This document shows positions 26,501-40,072 of a stretch of 64,000 nucleotides of DNA, piece after piece (within the stretch, counting starts at the first letter, position 1; every line of letters begins with the position of its first letter). Below the pieces are notes generated by a model, which searched no databases, had not been told where the DNA came from, and worked only from the letters and a program-made list of their open reading frames with translations. This DNA comes from Micromussa lordhowensis (lineage: Eukaryota; Cnidaria; Anthozoa; Scleractinia; Lobophylliidae). Both the position numbers and the translations under genes were made by a program. Location of the stretch: the NCBI GenBank assembly GCA_964020085.1, contig OZ026600.1, positions 11,939,348 to 12,003,347 on the forward strand, in the 5' to 3' direction.

Positions 26501-28911
26501 ACCAATTAGGAGATGATGCAATTTGCGCCAGGGTGTTTATGAAGCCCCTATAGTCGGCCTACTTTTTTGAGCATTTTCCCTTGGTCCCCCCTTGGCAAAA
26601 TCTCAGAAAATGGCCGATTTAGGTGTCCTTGGCAAAGTTGTCATAACTGGGCTCTACGGGCACTTTTGGAGCCGCGGTTTGCAGCAAAATGTGTTCCTAT
26701 GATTGCACTTCAAGCGCATACCAATTACGAGATGATGCAATTTGCGCAAAGGTGTTTTTGAAGCCCCTATAGTCGGCCTACTTTTTTGAGCATTTTCCCT
26801 TGGTCCCCCCTTGGCAAAAGCTCAGAAAATGGCCGATTTAGGTGTCCTTGGCAAAGTTGTCATAACTCGGCTCTACGGGCATTTTTGGAGCTGCGGTTTG
26901 CAACAAAATGTTTTCCTATGATTGCACTTTAAGCGCATACCAATTAGGAGATGATGCAATTTGCGCCAGGGTGTTTATGAAGCCCCTATAGTCGGCCTAC
27001 TTTTTTGAGCATTTTCCATTGGTCCCCACTTGGCAAAATCTCAGAAAATGGCCGATTTAGGTGTCCTTGGCAAATTTGTCATAACTCGGCTCTACGGGCA
27101 GTTTTGGAGCCGCGGTTTGCAGCAAAATGTTTTCCTATGATTGCACTTCAAGCGCATACTAATTAGGAGATGATGCAATTTGCGCCAGGGTGTTTTTGAA
27201 GCCCCTATAGTCGGCCTACTTTTTTGAGCATTTTCCCTTGGTCCCCCCTTCGCAAAATCTCAGAAAATGGCCGATTAAGGTGTCCTTGGCAAATTTGTCA
27301 TAACTCGGCTCTACGGGCACTTTTGGAGCCGCGGTTTGCAGCAAAATGTGTTCCTATGATTGCACTTCAAGCGCATACCAATTAGGAGATGATGCAATTT
27401 GCGCCAGGGTGTTTATGACGCCCCTATAGTCGGCCTACTTTTTTGAGCATTTTCCCTTGGTCCCCCCTTGGCAAAATCTCAGAAAATGGCCGATTTAGGT
27501 GTCCTTGGCAAAGTTGTCATAACTCGGCTCTACGGGCACTTTTGGAGCCGCGGTTTGCAACAAAATGTTTTCCTATGATTGCACTTTAAGCGCATACCAA
27601 TTAGGAGATGATGCAATTTGCGCCAGGGTGTTTATGAAGCCGCTATATTCGGCCTACTTTTTTGAGCATTTTCCCTTGGTCCCCCCTTGGCAAAATCTCA
27701 GAAAATGGCCGATTTAGGTGTCCTTGGCAAAGTTGTCATAACTCGGCTCTACGGGCATTTTTGGAGCTGCGGTTTGCAACAAAATGTTTTCCTATGATTG
27801 CACTTTAAGCGCATACCAATTAGGAGATGATGCAATTTGCGCCAGGGTGTTTATGAAGCCCCTATAGTCGGCCTACTTTTTTGAGCATTTTCCCTTGGTC
27901 CCCACTTGGCAAAATCTCAGAAAATGGCCGATTTAGGTGTCCTTGGCAAATTTGTCATAACTTGGCTCTACGGGCACTTTTGGAGCCGCGGTTTGCAGCA
28001 AAATGTTCGCCTATGATTGCACTTCAAGCGCATACCAATTACGAGATGATGCAATTTGCGCCAGGTTGTTTTTGAAGCCCCTATAGTCGGCCTACTTTTT
28101 TGAGCATTTTCCCTTGGTCCCCCCTTGGCAAAATCTCAGAAAATGGCCGATTTAGGTGTCCTTGGCAAATTTGTCATAACTCGGCTCTACGGGCACTTTT
28201 GGAGCCGCGGTTTGCAGCAAAATGTGTTCCTATGATTGCACTTCAAGCGCATACCAATTAGGAGATGATGTAATTTGCGCCAGGGTGTTTATGACGCCGC
28301 TATAGTCGGCCTACTTTTTTGAGCATTTTCCCTTGGTCCCCCCTTGGCAAAATCTCGGAAAATGGCTGATTTAGGTGTCCTTGGCAAAGTTGTCATAACT
28401 CGGCTCTACGGGCACTTTTGGAGCCGCGGTTTGCAACAAAATGTTTTCCTATGATTGCACTTTAAGCGCATACCAATTAGGAGATGATGCAATTTGCGCC
28501 AGGGTGTTTATGAAGCCCCTATAGTCGGCCTACTTTTTTGAGCATTTTCTCTTGGTCCCCACTTGGCAAAATCTCAGAAAATTGCCGATTTAGGTGTCCT
28601 TGGCAAAGTTGTCATAACTGGGCTCTACGGGCACTTTTGGAGCCGCGGTTTGCAGCAAAATGTGTTCCTATGATTGCACTTCAAGCGCATACCAATTAGG
28701 AGATGATGCAATTTGCGCAAAGGTGTTTTTGAAGCCCCTATAGTCGGCCTACTTTTTTGAGCATTTTCCCTTGGTCCCCTCTTGGCAAAATCTCAGAAAA
28801 TGGCCGATTTAGGTGTCCTTGGCAAATTTGTCATAACTCGGCTCTACGGGCACTTTTGGAGCCGCGGTTTGCAGCAAAATGTGTTCCTATGATTGCACTT
28901 CAAGCGCATAC
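20590..28911. repeat. 19-monomer HOR (4,161 bp), two consecutive copies
   Basis: The CTTTTCTGAGC variant occurs at 20,649, 24,810 and 28,971, exactly 4,161 bp (19 x 219) apart. The neighbouring TGATGGAATTT variant has the same spacing between 20,601 and 24,762. Inside the block the offset falls to 3,942 bp (18 monomers): GCGTTTTGCAGC lies at 21,421 and 25,363. It returns to 4,161 near 23,720/27,881. So copy two lost one monomer early (the one near 20,950-21,170) and gained one late. A third copy runs only about 200 bp past 28,911. Confidence 0.82.
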
Positions 28912-29319
28912 CAATTAGGAGATTATGCAATTTGCGCCACGGTGTTTTTGAAGCCCCTACAGTCGGCCTACTTTTCTGAGCATTTTCCCTTGGTCCCCCC
29001 TTGGCAAAATCTCAGAAAATGGCCGATTTAGGTGTCCTTGGCAAATTTGTCATAACTCGGCTCTACGGGCACTTTTGGAGCCGCGGTTTGCAGCAAAATG
29101 TTCTCCTATGATTGCACTTCAAGCGCATACAAATTAGCAGATGATGTAATTCGCGCCAGGGTGTTTATGAAGCCCCTATAGTCGGCCTACTTTTTTGAGC
29201 ATTTTCCCTTGGTCTCCCCTTGGCAAAATCTCAGAAAATGGCCGATTAAGGTGTCCTTGGCAAAGTTGTCATAACTCGGCTCTACGGGCACTTTTGGAGC
29301 CGCGGTTTGCAGCAAAATG

Positions 29320-32300
29320 TACTCCTATGATTGCACTTTAAGCGCATACCAATTAGGAGATGATGCAATTTGCGCCAGGGTGTTTATGAAGCCCCTATAG
29401 TCGGCCTACTTTTTTGAGCATTTTCCCTTGGTCCCCCCTTGCCAAAATCTCAAAAAATGGCCGATTTAGGTGTCCTTGGCAAAGTTGTCATAACTCGGCT
29501 CTACGGGCATTTTTGGAGCTGCGGTTTGCAACAAAATGTGTTCCTATGATTGCACTTCAAGCGCATACCAATTAGGAGATGATGCAATTTGCGCCAGGGT
29601 GTTTATGACGCCCCTATAGTCGGCCTACTTTTTTGAGCATTTTCCCTTGGTCCCCCCTTGGCAAAATCTCAGAAAATGGCCGATTTAGGTGTCCTTGGCA
29701 AAGTTGTCATAACTCGGCTCTACGGGCACTTTTGGAGCCGCGGTTTGCAACAAAATGTTTTCCTATGATTGCACTTTAAGCGCATACCAATTAGGAGATG
29801 ATGCAATTTGCGCCAGGGTGTTTATGAAGCCCCTATAGTCGGCCTACTTTTTTGAGCATTTTCTCTTGGTCCCCCCTTGGCAAAATCTCAGAAAATGGCC
29901 GATTTAGGTGTCCTTGGCAAAGTTGTCATAACTCGGCTCTACGGGCACTTTTGGAGCCGCGGTTTGCAGCAAAATGTGTTCCTATGATTGCACTTCAAGC
30001 GCATACCAATTAGGAGATGATGCAAATTGCGCAAAGGTGTTTTTGAAGCCCCTATAGTCGGCCTACTTTTTTGAGCATTTTCCCTTGGTAACCCCTTGGC
30101 AAAATCTCAGAAAATGGCCGATTTAGGTGTCCTTGGCAAATTTGTCGTAACTCGGCTCTACGGGCACTTTTGGAGCCGCGGTTTGCAGCAAAATGTGTTC
30201 CTATGATTGCACTTCAAGCGCATACCAATTAGGAGATGATGGAATTTGCGCCAGGGTGTTTTTGAAGCCCCTACAGTCGGCCTACTTTTTTGAGCATTTT
30301 CCCTTGGTCCCCCCTTGGCAAAATCTCAGAAAATGGCCGATTTAGGTGTCCTTGGCAAATTTGTCATAACTCGGCTCTACGGGCACTTTTGGACCCGCGG
30401 TTTGCAGCAAAATGTTCTCCTATGATTGCACTTCAAGCGCATACAAATTAGGAGATGATGTAATTTGCGCCAGGGTGTTTATGAAGCCCCTATAGGCGGC
30501 CTACTTTTTTGAGCATTTTCCCTTGGTCCCCCCTTGGCTAAATCTCAGAAAATGGCCGATTAAGGTGTCCTTGGCAAAGTTGTCATAACTCGGCTCTACG
30601 GGCACTTTTGGAGCCGCGGTTTGCAGCAAAATGTACTCCTATGATTGCACTTCAAGCGCATACCAATTAGGAGATGATGCAATTTGCGCCAAGGTGTTTA
30701 TGAAGCCCCTATAGTCGGCCTACTTTTTTGAGCATTTTCCCTTGGTCCCCCCTTGGCAAAATCTCAGAAAATGGCCGATTTAGGTGTCCTTGGCAAATTT
30801 GTCATAACTCGGCTCTACGGGCACTTTTGGACCCGCGGTTTGCAGCAAAATGTTCTCCTATGACTGCACTTCAAGCGCATACAAATTAGGAGATGATGTA
30901 ATTTGCGCCAGGGTGTTTATGAAGCCCCTATAGTCGGCCTACTTTTTTGAGCATTTTCCCTTGGTCCGCCCTTGGCAAAATCTCAGAAAATGGCCGATTT
31001 AGGTGTCCTTGGCAAAGTTGTCATAACTCGGCTCTACGGGCATTTTTGCAGCTGCGGTTTGCAACAAAATGTTTTCCTATGATTGCACTTTAAGCGCATA
31101 CCAATTAGGAGATGATGCAATTTGCGCCAGGGTGTTTATGAAGCCCCTACAGTCGGCCTACTTTTTTGAGCATTTTCCCTTGGTCCCCACTTGGCAAAAT
31201 CTCAGAAAATGGCCGATTTAGGTGTCCTTGGCAAATTTGTCATAACTCGGCTCTACGGGCACTTTTGGAGCCGCGGTTTGCAGCAAAATGTTCTCCTATG
31301 ATTGCACTTCAAGCGCATACTAATTAGGAGATGATGCAATTTGTGCAAGGGTGTTTTTGAAGCCCCTATAGTCGGCCTACTTTTTTGAGCATTTTCCCTT
31401 GGTCCCCCCTTGGCAAAATCTCAGAAAATGGCCGATTTAGGTGTCCTTGGCAAATTTGTCATAACTCGGCTCTACGGGCACTTTTGGAGCCGCGGTTTGC
31501 AGCAAAATGTGTTCCTATGATTGCACTTCAAGCGCATACCAATTAGGAGATGATGCAATTTGCGCCAGGGTGTTTATGACGCCCCTATAGTCGGCCTACT
31601 TTTTTGAGCATTTTCCCTTGGTCCCCCCTTGGCAAAATCTCAGAAAATGGCCGATTTAGGTGTCCTTGGCAAAGTTGTCATAACTCGGCTCTACGGGCAC
31701 TTTTGGAGCCGCGGTTTGCAACAAAATGTTTTTCTATGATTGCACTTTAAGCGCATACCAATTAGGAGATGATGCAATTTGCGCCAGGGTGTTTATGAAG
31801 CCCCTATAGTCGGCCTACTTTTTTGAGCATTTTCCCTTGGTCCCCCCTTGCCAAAATCTCAAAAAATGGCCGATTTAGGTGTCCTTGGCAAATTTGTCAT
31901 AACTCGGCTCTACGGGCATTTTTGGAGCTGCGGTTTGCAACAAAATGTGTTCCTATGATTGCACTTCAAGCGCATACCAATTAGGAGATGATGCAATTTG
32001 CGCCAGGGTGTTTATGACGCCCCTATAGTCGGCCTACTTTTTTGAGCATTTTCCCTTGGTCCCCCCTTGGCAAAATCTCAGAAAATGGCCGATTTAGGTG
32101 TCCTTGGCAAAGTTGTCATAACTCGGCTCTACGGGCACTTTTGGAGCCGCGGTTTGCAACAAAATGTTTTCCTATGATTGCACTTTAAGCGCATACCAAT
32201 TAGGAGATGATGCAATTTGCGCCAGGGTGTTTATGAAGCCCCTATAGTCGGCCTACTTTTTTGAGCATTTTCTCTTGGTCCCCACTTGGCAAAATCTCAG

Positions 32301-33239
32301 AAAATGGCCGATTTAGGTGTCCTTGGCAAAGTTGTCATAACTCGGCTCTACGGGCACTTTTGGAGCCGCGGTTTGCAGCAAAATGTGTTCCTATGATTGC
32401 ACTTCAAGCGCATACCAATTAGGAGATGATGCAAATTGCGCAAAGGTGTTTTTGAAGCCCCTATAGTCGGCCTACTTTTTTGAGCATTTTCCCTTGGTCC
32501 CCCCTTGGCAAAATCTCAGAAAATGGCCGATTTAGGTGTCCTTGGCAAATTTGTCGTAACTCGGCTCTACGGGCACTTTTGGAGCCGCGGTTTGCAGCAA
32601 AATGTGTTCCTATGATTGCACTTCAAGCGCATACCAATTAGGAGATGATGGAATTTGCGCCAGGGTGTTTTTGAAGCCCCTACAGTCGGCCTACTTTTTT
32701 GAGCATTTTCCCTTGGTCCCCCCTTGGCAAAATCTCAGAAAATGGCCGATTTAGGTGTCCTTGGCAAATTTGTCATAACTCGGCTCTACGGGCACTTTTG
32801 GAGCCGCGGTTTGCAGCAAAATGTTCTCCTATGATTGCACTTCAAGCGCATACAAATTAGGAGATGATGTAATTTGCGCCAGGGTGTTTATGAAGCGCCT
32901 ATAGGCGGCCTACTTTTTTGAGCATTTTCCCTTGGTCCCCCCTTGGCTAAATCTCAGAAAATGGCCGATTAAGGTGTCCTTGGCAAAGTTGTCATAACTC
33001 GGCTCTACGGGCACTTTTGGAGCCGCGGTTTGCAGCAAAATGTACTCCTATGATTGCACTTCAAGCGCATACCAATTAGGAGATGATGCAATTTGCGCCA
33101 AGGTGTTTATGAAGCCCCTATAGTCGGCCTACTTTTTTGAGCATTTTCCCTTGGTCCCCCCTTGGCAAAATCTCAGAAAATGGCCGATTTAGGTGTCTTT
33201 GGCAAATTTGTCATAACTTGGCTCTACGGGCACTTTTGG
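29320..33239. repeat. 11-monomer HOR (2,409-bp offset)
   Basis: 29,320-30,830 matches 31,729-33,239. Markers 2,409 bp apart are GCCAAAATCTCAAAAAATGG (29,441 and 31,850), TTTGTCGTAA (30,141 and 32,550) and TATAGGCGGCC (30,491 and 32,900). Confidence 0.82.
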
Positions 33240-35944
33240 AGCCGCGGTTTGCAGCAAAATGTTCTCCTATGATTGCACTTTAAGCGCAGACCAATTAAGA
33301 GATGATGCAATTTGCGCAAGGGTGTTTTTGAAGCCCCTATAGTCGGCCTACTTTTTTGAGCATTTTCCCTTGGTCCCCCCTTGGCAAAATCTCAGAAAAT
33401 GGCCGATTTAGGTGTCCTTGGCAAAGTTGTCATAACTGGGCTCTACGGGCACTTTTGGACCCGCGGTTTGCAGCAAAATGTTCTCCTATGATTGCACTTG
33501 AAGCGCATACAAATTAGGAGATGATGTAATTTGCGCCAGGGTGTTTATGAAGCCCCTATAGTCGGCCTACTTTTTTGAGCATTTTCCCTTGGTCCCCCCT
33601 TGGCAAAATCTCAGAAAATGGCCGATTTAGGTGTCCTTTCCAAAGTTGTCATAACTCGGCTCTACGGGCATTTTTGGAGCTGCGGTTTGCAACAAAATGT
33701 TTTCCTATGATTGCACTTTAAGCGCATACCAATTAGGAGATGATGCAATTTGCGCCAGGGTGTTTATGAAGCCCCTATAGTCGGCCTACTTTTTTGAGCA
33801 TTTTCTCTTGGTCCCCACTTGGCAAAATCTCAGAAAATGGCCGATTTAGGTGTCCTTGGCAAATTTGTCATAACTCGGCTCTACGGGCACTTTTGGAGCC
33901 GCGGTTTGCAGCAAAATGTGTTCCTATGATTGCACTTCAAGCGCATACCAATTAGGAGATGATGCAATTTGCGCAAGGGTGTTTTTGAAGCCCCTATAGT
34001 CGGCCTACTTTCTTGAGCATTTTCCCTTGGTCCCCCCTTGGCAAAATCTCAGAAAATGGCCGATTTATGTGTCCTTGGCAAATTTGTCATAACTCGGCTC
34101 TACGGGCACTTTTGGAGCCGCGGTTTGCAGCAAAATGTTCTCCTATGATTGCACTTCAAGCGCATACCAATTAGGAGATGATGCAATTTGCGTCAGGGTG
34201 TTTATGACGCCCCTATAGTCGGCCTACTTTTTTGAGCATTTTCCCTTGGTCCCCCCTTGGCAAAATCTCAGAAAATGGCCGATTTAGGTGTCCTTGGCAA
34301 AGTTGTCATAACTCGGCTCTACGGGCACTTTTGGAGCCGCGGTTTGCAACAAAATGTTTTCCTATGATTGCACTTTAAGCGCATACCAATTAGGAGATGA
34401 TGCAATTTGCGCAAAGGTGTTTTTGAAGACCCTATAGTCGGCCTACTTTTTTGAGCATTTTCCCTTGGTCCCCCCTTGGCAAAATCTCAGAAAATGGCCG
34501 ATTTAGGTGTCCTTGGCAAATTTGTCGTAACTCGGCTCTACGGGCACTTTTGGAGCCGCGGTTTGCAGCAAAATGTGTTCCTATGATTGCACTTCAAGCG
34601 CATACCAATTAGGAGATGATGGAATTTGCGCCAGGGTGTTTTCGAAGCCCCTACAGTCGGCCTACTTTTTTGAGCATTTTCCCTTGGTCCCCCCTTGGCA
34701 AAATCTCAGAAAATGGCCGATTTAGGTGTCCTTGGCAAATTTGTCATAACTCGGCTCTACGGGCACTTTTGGAGCCGCGGTTTGCAGCAAAATGTTCTCC
34801 TATGATTGCACTTCAAGCGCATACAAATTAGGAGATGATATAATTTGCGCCAGGGTGTTTATGAAGCCCCTATAGCCGGCCTACTTTTTTGAGCATTTTC
34901 CCTTGGTCCCCCCTTGGCTAAATCTCAGAAAATGGCCGATTAAGGTGTCCTTGGCAAAGTTGTCATAACTCGGCTCTACGGGCACTTTTGGAGACGCGGT
35001 TTGCAGCAAAATGTACTCCTATGATTGCACTTCAAGCGCATACCAATTAGGAGATGATGCAATTTGCGCCAAGGTGTTTATGAAGCCCCTATAGTCGGCC
35101 TACTTTTTTGAGCATTTTCCCTTGGTCCCAACTTGGCAAAATCTCAGAAAATGGCCGATTTAGGTGTCCTTGGCAAATTTGTCATAACTTGGCTCTCCGG
35201 GCACTTTTGGAGCCGCGGTTTGCAGCAAAATGTTCTCCTATGATTGCACTTCAAGCGCAGACCAATTAAGAGATGATGCAATTTGCGCAAGGGTGTTTTT
35301 GAAGCCCCTATAGTCGGCCTACTTTTTTGAGCATTTTCCCTTGGTCCCCCCTTGGCAAAATCTCAGAAAATGGCCGATTTAGGTGTCCTTGGCAAATTTG
35401 TCATAACTCGGCTCTACGGGCACTTTTGGACCCGCGGTTTGCAGCAAAATGTTCTCCTATGATTGCACTTGAAGCGCATACAAATTAGGAGATGATGCAA
35501 TTTGCGCCAAGGTGTTTATGAAGCCCCTATAGTCGGCCTACTTTTTTGAGCATTTTCCCTTGGTCCCCCCTTGGCAAAATCTCAGAAAATGGCCGATTTA
35601 GGTGTCCTTTCCAAAGTTGTAATAACTCGGCTCTACGGGCATATTTGGAGCTGCGGTTTGCAACAAAATGTTTTCCTATGATTGCACTTTAAGCGCATAC
35701 CAATTAGGAGATGATGCAATTTGCGCCAGGGTGTTTATGAAGCCCCTATAGTCGGCCTACTTTTTTGAGCATTTTCTCTTGGTCCCCACTTGGCAAAATC
35801 CCAGAAAATGGCCGATTTAGGTGTCCTTGGCAAATTTGTCATAACTCGGCTCTACGGGCACTTTTGGAGCCGCGGTTTGCAGCACAATGTGTTCCTATGA
35901 TTGCACTTCAAGCGCATACCAATTAGGAGATGATGCAATTTGCG
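32430..35944. repeat. 9-monomer HOR (1,971-bp offset)
   Basis: 32,430-33,973 matches 34,401-35,944. TTTGTCGTAA at 32,550 and 34,521, and the rare CACTTGAAGCGC at about 33,495 and 35,466, are both 1,971 bp apart. This block overlaps the 11-monomer HOR, so the same markers appear a third time with a different spacing. Confidence 0.8.
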
Positions 35945-37954
35945 CCAGGGTGTTTATGACGCCCCTATAGTCGGCCTACTTTTTTGAGCATTTTCCCTTG
36001 GTCCCCCCTTGGCAAAATCTCAGAAAATGGCCGATTTAGGTGTCCTTGGCAAAGTTGTCATAACTCGGCTCTACGGGCATTTTTGGAGCCGCGGTTTGCA
36101 ACAAAATGTTTTCCTATGATTGCACTTTAAGCGCATACCAATTAGGAGATGATGCAATTTGCTCCAGGGTGTTTATGAAGCCCCTATAGTCGGCCTACTT
36201 TTTTGAGCATTTTCTCTTGGTCCCCACTTGGCAAAATCTCAGAAAATGGCCGATTTAGGTGTCCTTGGCAACTTTGTCATAACTCGGCTCTACGGGCACT
36301 TTTGGAGCCGCGGTTTGCAGCAAAATGTGTTCCTATGATTGCACTTCAAGCGCATACCAATTAGGAGATGATGCAATTTGCGCCAGGGTGTTTATGACGC
36401 CCCTATAGTCGGCCTACTTTTTTGAGCATTTTCCCTTGGTCCCCCCTTGGCAAAATCTCAGAAAATGGCCGAGTTAGGTGTCCTTGGCAAAGTTGTCATA
36501 ACTCGGCTCTACGGGCACTTTTGGAGCCGCGGTTTGCAACAAAATGTTTTCCTATGATTGCACTTTAAGCGCATACCAATTAGGAGATGATGCAATTTGC
36601 GCCAGGGTGTTTATGAAGCCCCTATAGTCGGCCTACTTTTTTGAGCATTTTCTCTTGGTCCCCACTTGGCAAAATCTCAGAAAATGGCCGATTTAGGTGT
36701 CCTTGGCAAAGTTGTCATAACTCGGCTCTACGGGCACTTTTGGAGCCGCGGTTTGCAGCAAAATGTGTTCCTATCATTGCACTTCAAGCGCATACCAATT
36801 AGGAGATGATGCAATTTGCGCAAAGGTGTTTTTGAAGCCCCTATAGTCGGCCTACTTTTTTGAGCATTTTCCCTTGGTCCCCCCTTGGCAAAATCTCAGA
36901 AAATGGCCGATTTAGGTGTCCTTGGCAAATTTGTCATAACTGGGCTCTACGGGCACTTTCGGAGCCGCGGTTTGCAGCAAAATGTGTTCCTATGATTGCA
37001 CTTCAAGCGCATACCAATTAGAAGATGATGGAATTTGCGCCAGCGTGTTTTTGAAGCCCCTACAGTCGGCCTACTTTTTTGAGCATTCTCCCTTGGTCCC
37101 CCCTTTGCAAAATCTCAGAAAATGGCCGATTTAGGTGTCCTTGGCAAATTTCTCATAACTCGGCTCTACGGGCACTTTTGGAGCCGCGGTTTGCAGCAAA
37201 ATGTTCTCCTAGGATTGCACTTCAAGCGCATACCAATTAGGAGATGATGGAATTTGCGCCAGGGTGTTTTTGAAGCCCCTATAGTCGGCCTACTTTTTTC
37301 AGCATTTTCCCTTGGTCCCCCCTTGGCAAAATCTCAGAAAATGGCCGATTTAGGTGTCCTTGGCAAATTTGTCATAACTCGGCTCTACGGGCACTTTTGG
37401 AGCCGCGGTTTGCAGCAAAATGTTGTCCTATGATTGCACTTCAAGCTCATACCAATTAGAACATGATGCAATTTGTGCCAGGGTGTTTTTGAAGCCCCTA
37501 CAGTCGGCCTACTTTTTTGAGCATTTTCCCTTGGTCCCCACTTGGCAAATTCTCAGAAAATGGCCGATTAAGGTGTCCTTGGCAAATTTGTCATAACTCG
37601 GCTCTACGGGCACTTTTGGAGCCGCGGTTTGCAGCAAAATGTTCTGCTATAATTGCACTTCAAGCGCATACCAATTAGGAGATGATGCAATTTGCGGCAG
37701 GGTGTTTATGAAGCCCCTATAGTCGGCCTACTTTTTTGAGCATTTTCCCTTGGTGCCCCCTTGGCAAAATCTCAGAAAATGGCCGATTTAGGTGTCCTTG
37801 GCAAAGTTGTCATAACTGGGCTCTACGGGCACTTTTTAAGCCGCGGTTTGCAGCAAAATGTGTTCCTATGATTGCACTTCAAGCGCATAGCAATTAGGAG
37901 ATGATGCAATTTGCGCCAGGGTGTTTTTGAAGCCCCTATAGTCAGCCTACTTTT
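35945..37954. repeat. Sat-A edge zone with many private variants
   Basis: About nine monomers with no long internal duplication visible to me. Single-copy changes are frequent here (AATTTCTCATAAC near 37,149, CCTAGGATTGC near 37,209, TTTTTAAGCCGCGG near 37,833, GCATAGCAATTAG near 37,886). The zone lies 2-4 kb from the array end. Confidence 0.7.
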
Positions 37955-38870
37955 TTGAGCATTTTCCCTTGGTCCCCCCTTGGCAAAATCTCAGAAAATG
38001 GCCGATTTAGGTGTCCTTGGCAAATTTGTCATAACTCGGCTCTACGGGCACTTTTGGAGCCGCGGTTTGCAGCAAAATGTTGTATTATGATTGCACTTCA
38101 AGCTCATACCAATTAGAAGATGATGCAATTTGCGCCAGGGTGTTTATGAAGCCCCTACAGTCGGCCTACTTTTTTGAGCATTTTCCCTTGGTCCGCCCTT
38201 GGCAAATTCTCAGAAAATGGCCGATTAAGGTTTCCTTGGCAAATTTGTCATAACTCGGCTCTACGGGCACTTTTGGAGCCGCGGTTTGCAGCAAAATGTT
38301 CTCCTATGATTGCACTTCAAGCGCATACCAATTAGGAGATGATGCAATTTGCGCCAAGGTGTTTATGAAGCCCCTATAGTCGGCCTACTTTTTTGAGCAT
38401 TTTCCCTTGGTCCCCCCTTGGCAAAATCTCAGAAAATGGCCGATTTAGGTGTCCTTGGCAAATTTGTCATAACTCGGCTCTACGGGCACTTTTGGAGCCG
38501 CGGTTTGCAGCAAAATGTTGTATTATGATTGCACTTCAAGCTCATACCAATTAGAAGATGATGCAATTTGCGCCAGGGTGTTTATGAAGCCCCTACAGTC
38601 GGCCTACTTTTTTGAGCATTTTCCCTTGGTCCGCCCTTGGCAAATTCTCAGAAAATGGCCGATTAAGGTTTCCTTGGCAAATTTGTCATAACTCCGCTCT
38701 ACGGGCACTTTTGGAGCCGCGGTTTGCAGCAAAATGTTCTCCTATGATTGCACTTCAAGCGCATACCAATTAGGAGATGATGCAATTTGCGCCAAGGTGT
38801 TTATGAAGCCCCTATAGTCGGCCTACTTTTTTGAGCATTTTCCCTTGGTCCCCGCTTGGCAAAATCTCAG
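37955..38870. repeat. Dimer duplication of 438 bp
   Basis: The TGTTGTATTATGATTGC variant and the GGTTTCCTTGGC variant each occur twice, 438 bp (2 x 219) apart, the first at about 38,080 and 38,518. Confidence 0.8.
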
Positions 38871-39179
38871 AAAATGGCCGATTTAGGTGTCCTTGGCAAA
38901 TTTGTCATAACTCGGCTCTACGGGCACTTTTGTAGCCGCGGTTTGCAACAAAATGTTCTCCTATGATTGCACTTTAAGTGCATACCAATAAGGAGATGAT
39001 GCAATTTGCGCCAGGGTGTTTATGAAGCCCCTATAGTCGGCCTACTTTTTTGAGCATTTTCCCTTGGTCCCCACCTGGCAAAATGTCAGAAAATGGCCGA
39101 TTTAGGTGTCCTTGGCAAATTTGTCATAACTCGGCTATACGGGCACTTTTGGAGCCGCGGTTTGAAGCAAAATGTTCTC

Positions 39180-39840
39180 CTATGATTGCACTTCAAGCGC
39201 ATACGAATTAGGAGATGACGTAATTTGCGCCAGGGTGTTTATGAAGCCCCTATAGTCGGCCTACTCTTTTGAGCATTTTCCCTTGGTCCCCCCTTTGCAA
39301 AATCTCAGAAAATGGCCGATTTAGGTGTCCTTGGCAAATTTGTCATAACTCGGCTCTACGGGCACTTTTGGAGCCGCGGTTAGAAGCAAAATGTTCTCCT
39401 ATGATTGCACTTCAAGCGCATACCAATTAGGAGATGACGTAATTTGCGCCAGGGTGTTTATGAAGCCCCTATAGTCGGCCTACTCTTTTGAGCATTTTCC
39501 CTTGGTCCCCCCTTTGCAAAATCTCAGAAAATGGCCGATTTAGGTGTCCTTGGCAAATTTGTCATAACTCGGCTCTACGGGCACTTTTGGAGCCGCGGTT
39601 TGAAGCAAAATGTTCTCCTATGATTGCACTTCAAGCGCATACCAATTAGGAGATGACGTAATTTGCGCCAGGGTGTTTATGAAGCCCCTATAGTCGGCCT
39701 ACTCTTTTGAGCATTTTCCCTTGGTCCCCCCTTGGCAAAATCTCAGAAAATGGCCGATTTAGGTGTCCTTGGCAAATTTGTCATAACTCGGCTCTACGGG
39801 CACTTTTGGAGCCGCGGTTTGCAGCAGAATGTTCTCCTAT
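39180..39840. repeat. Three near-identical tandem Sat-A monomers at the array edge
   Basis: Three successive 219-bp units share two markers seen nowhere else in the array: GATGACGTAATTTG, and CTACTCTTTTGAGC at about 39,262, 39,481 and 39,700. The first two also share CCCTTTGCAAAATC. This is local single-monomer amplification within 900 bp of the array end. Confidence 0.85.
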
Positions 39841-40072
39841 GATTGCACTTCAAGCGCATACCAATTAGGAGATGATGCAATTTGCGCCAGGGTGTTTTTG
39901 AAGCGCCTATAGTCAGCCTACTTTTTTGAGCATTTTCCCTTGGTCCCCCCTTGGCAAAATCTCAGAAAATGGCCGATTTAGGTGTCCTTGGCAAATTTGT
40001 CATAACTCGGCTCTACGGGCACTTTTGGAGCCGCGGTTTGCAGCAAAATGTTCTTCTATGATTGCACTTCAA

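Noticed and set aside
293..34831. Recurring 60-71-codon plus-strand frames in Sat-A
   Set aside because: They begin with TTG or ATG at the same monomer position, recur at multiples of 219 bp and are closed by the repeat. They run across monomer boundaries and show no sign of independent coding constraint.
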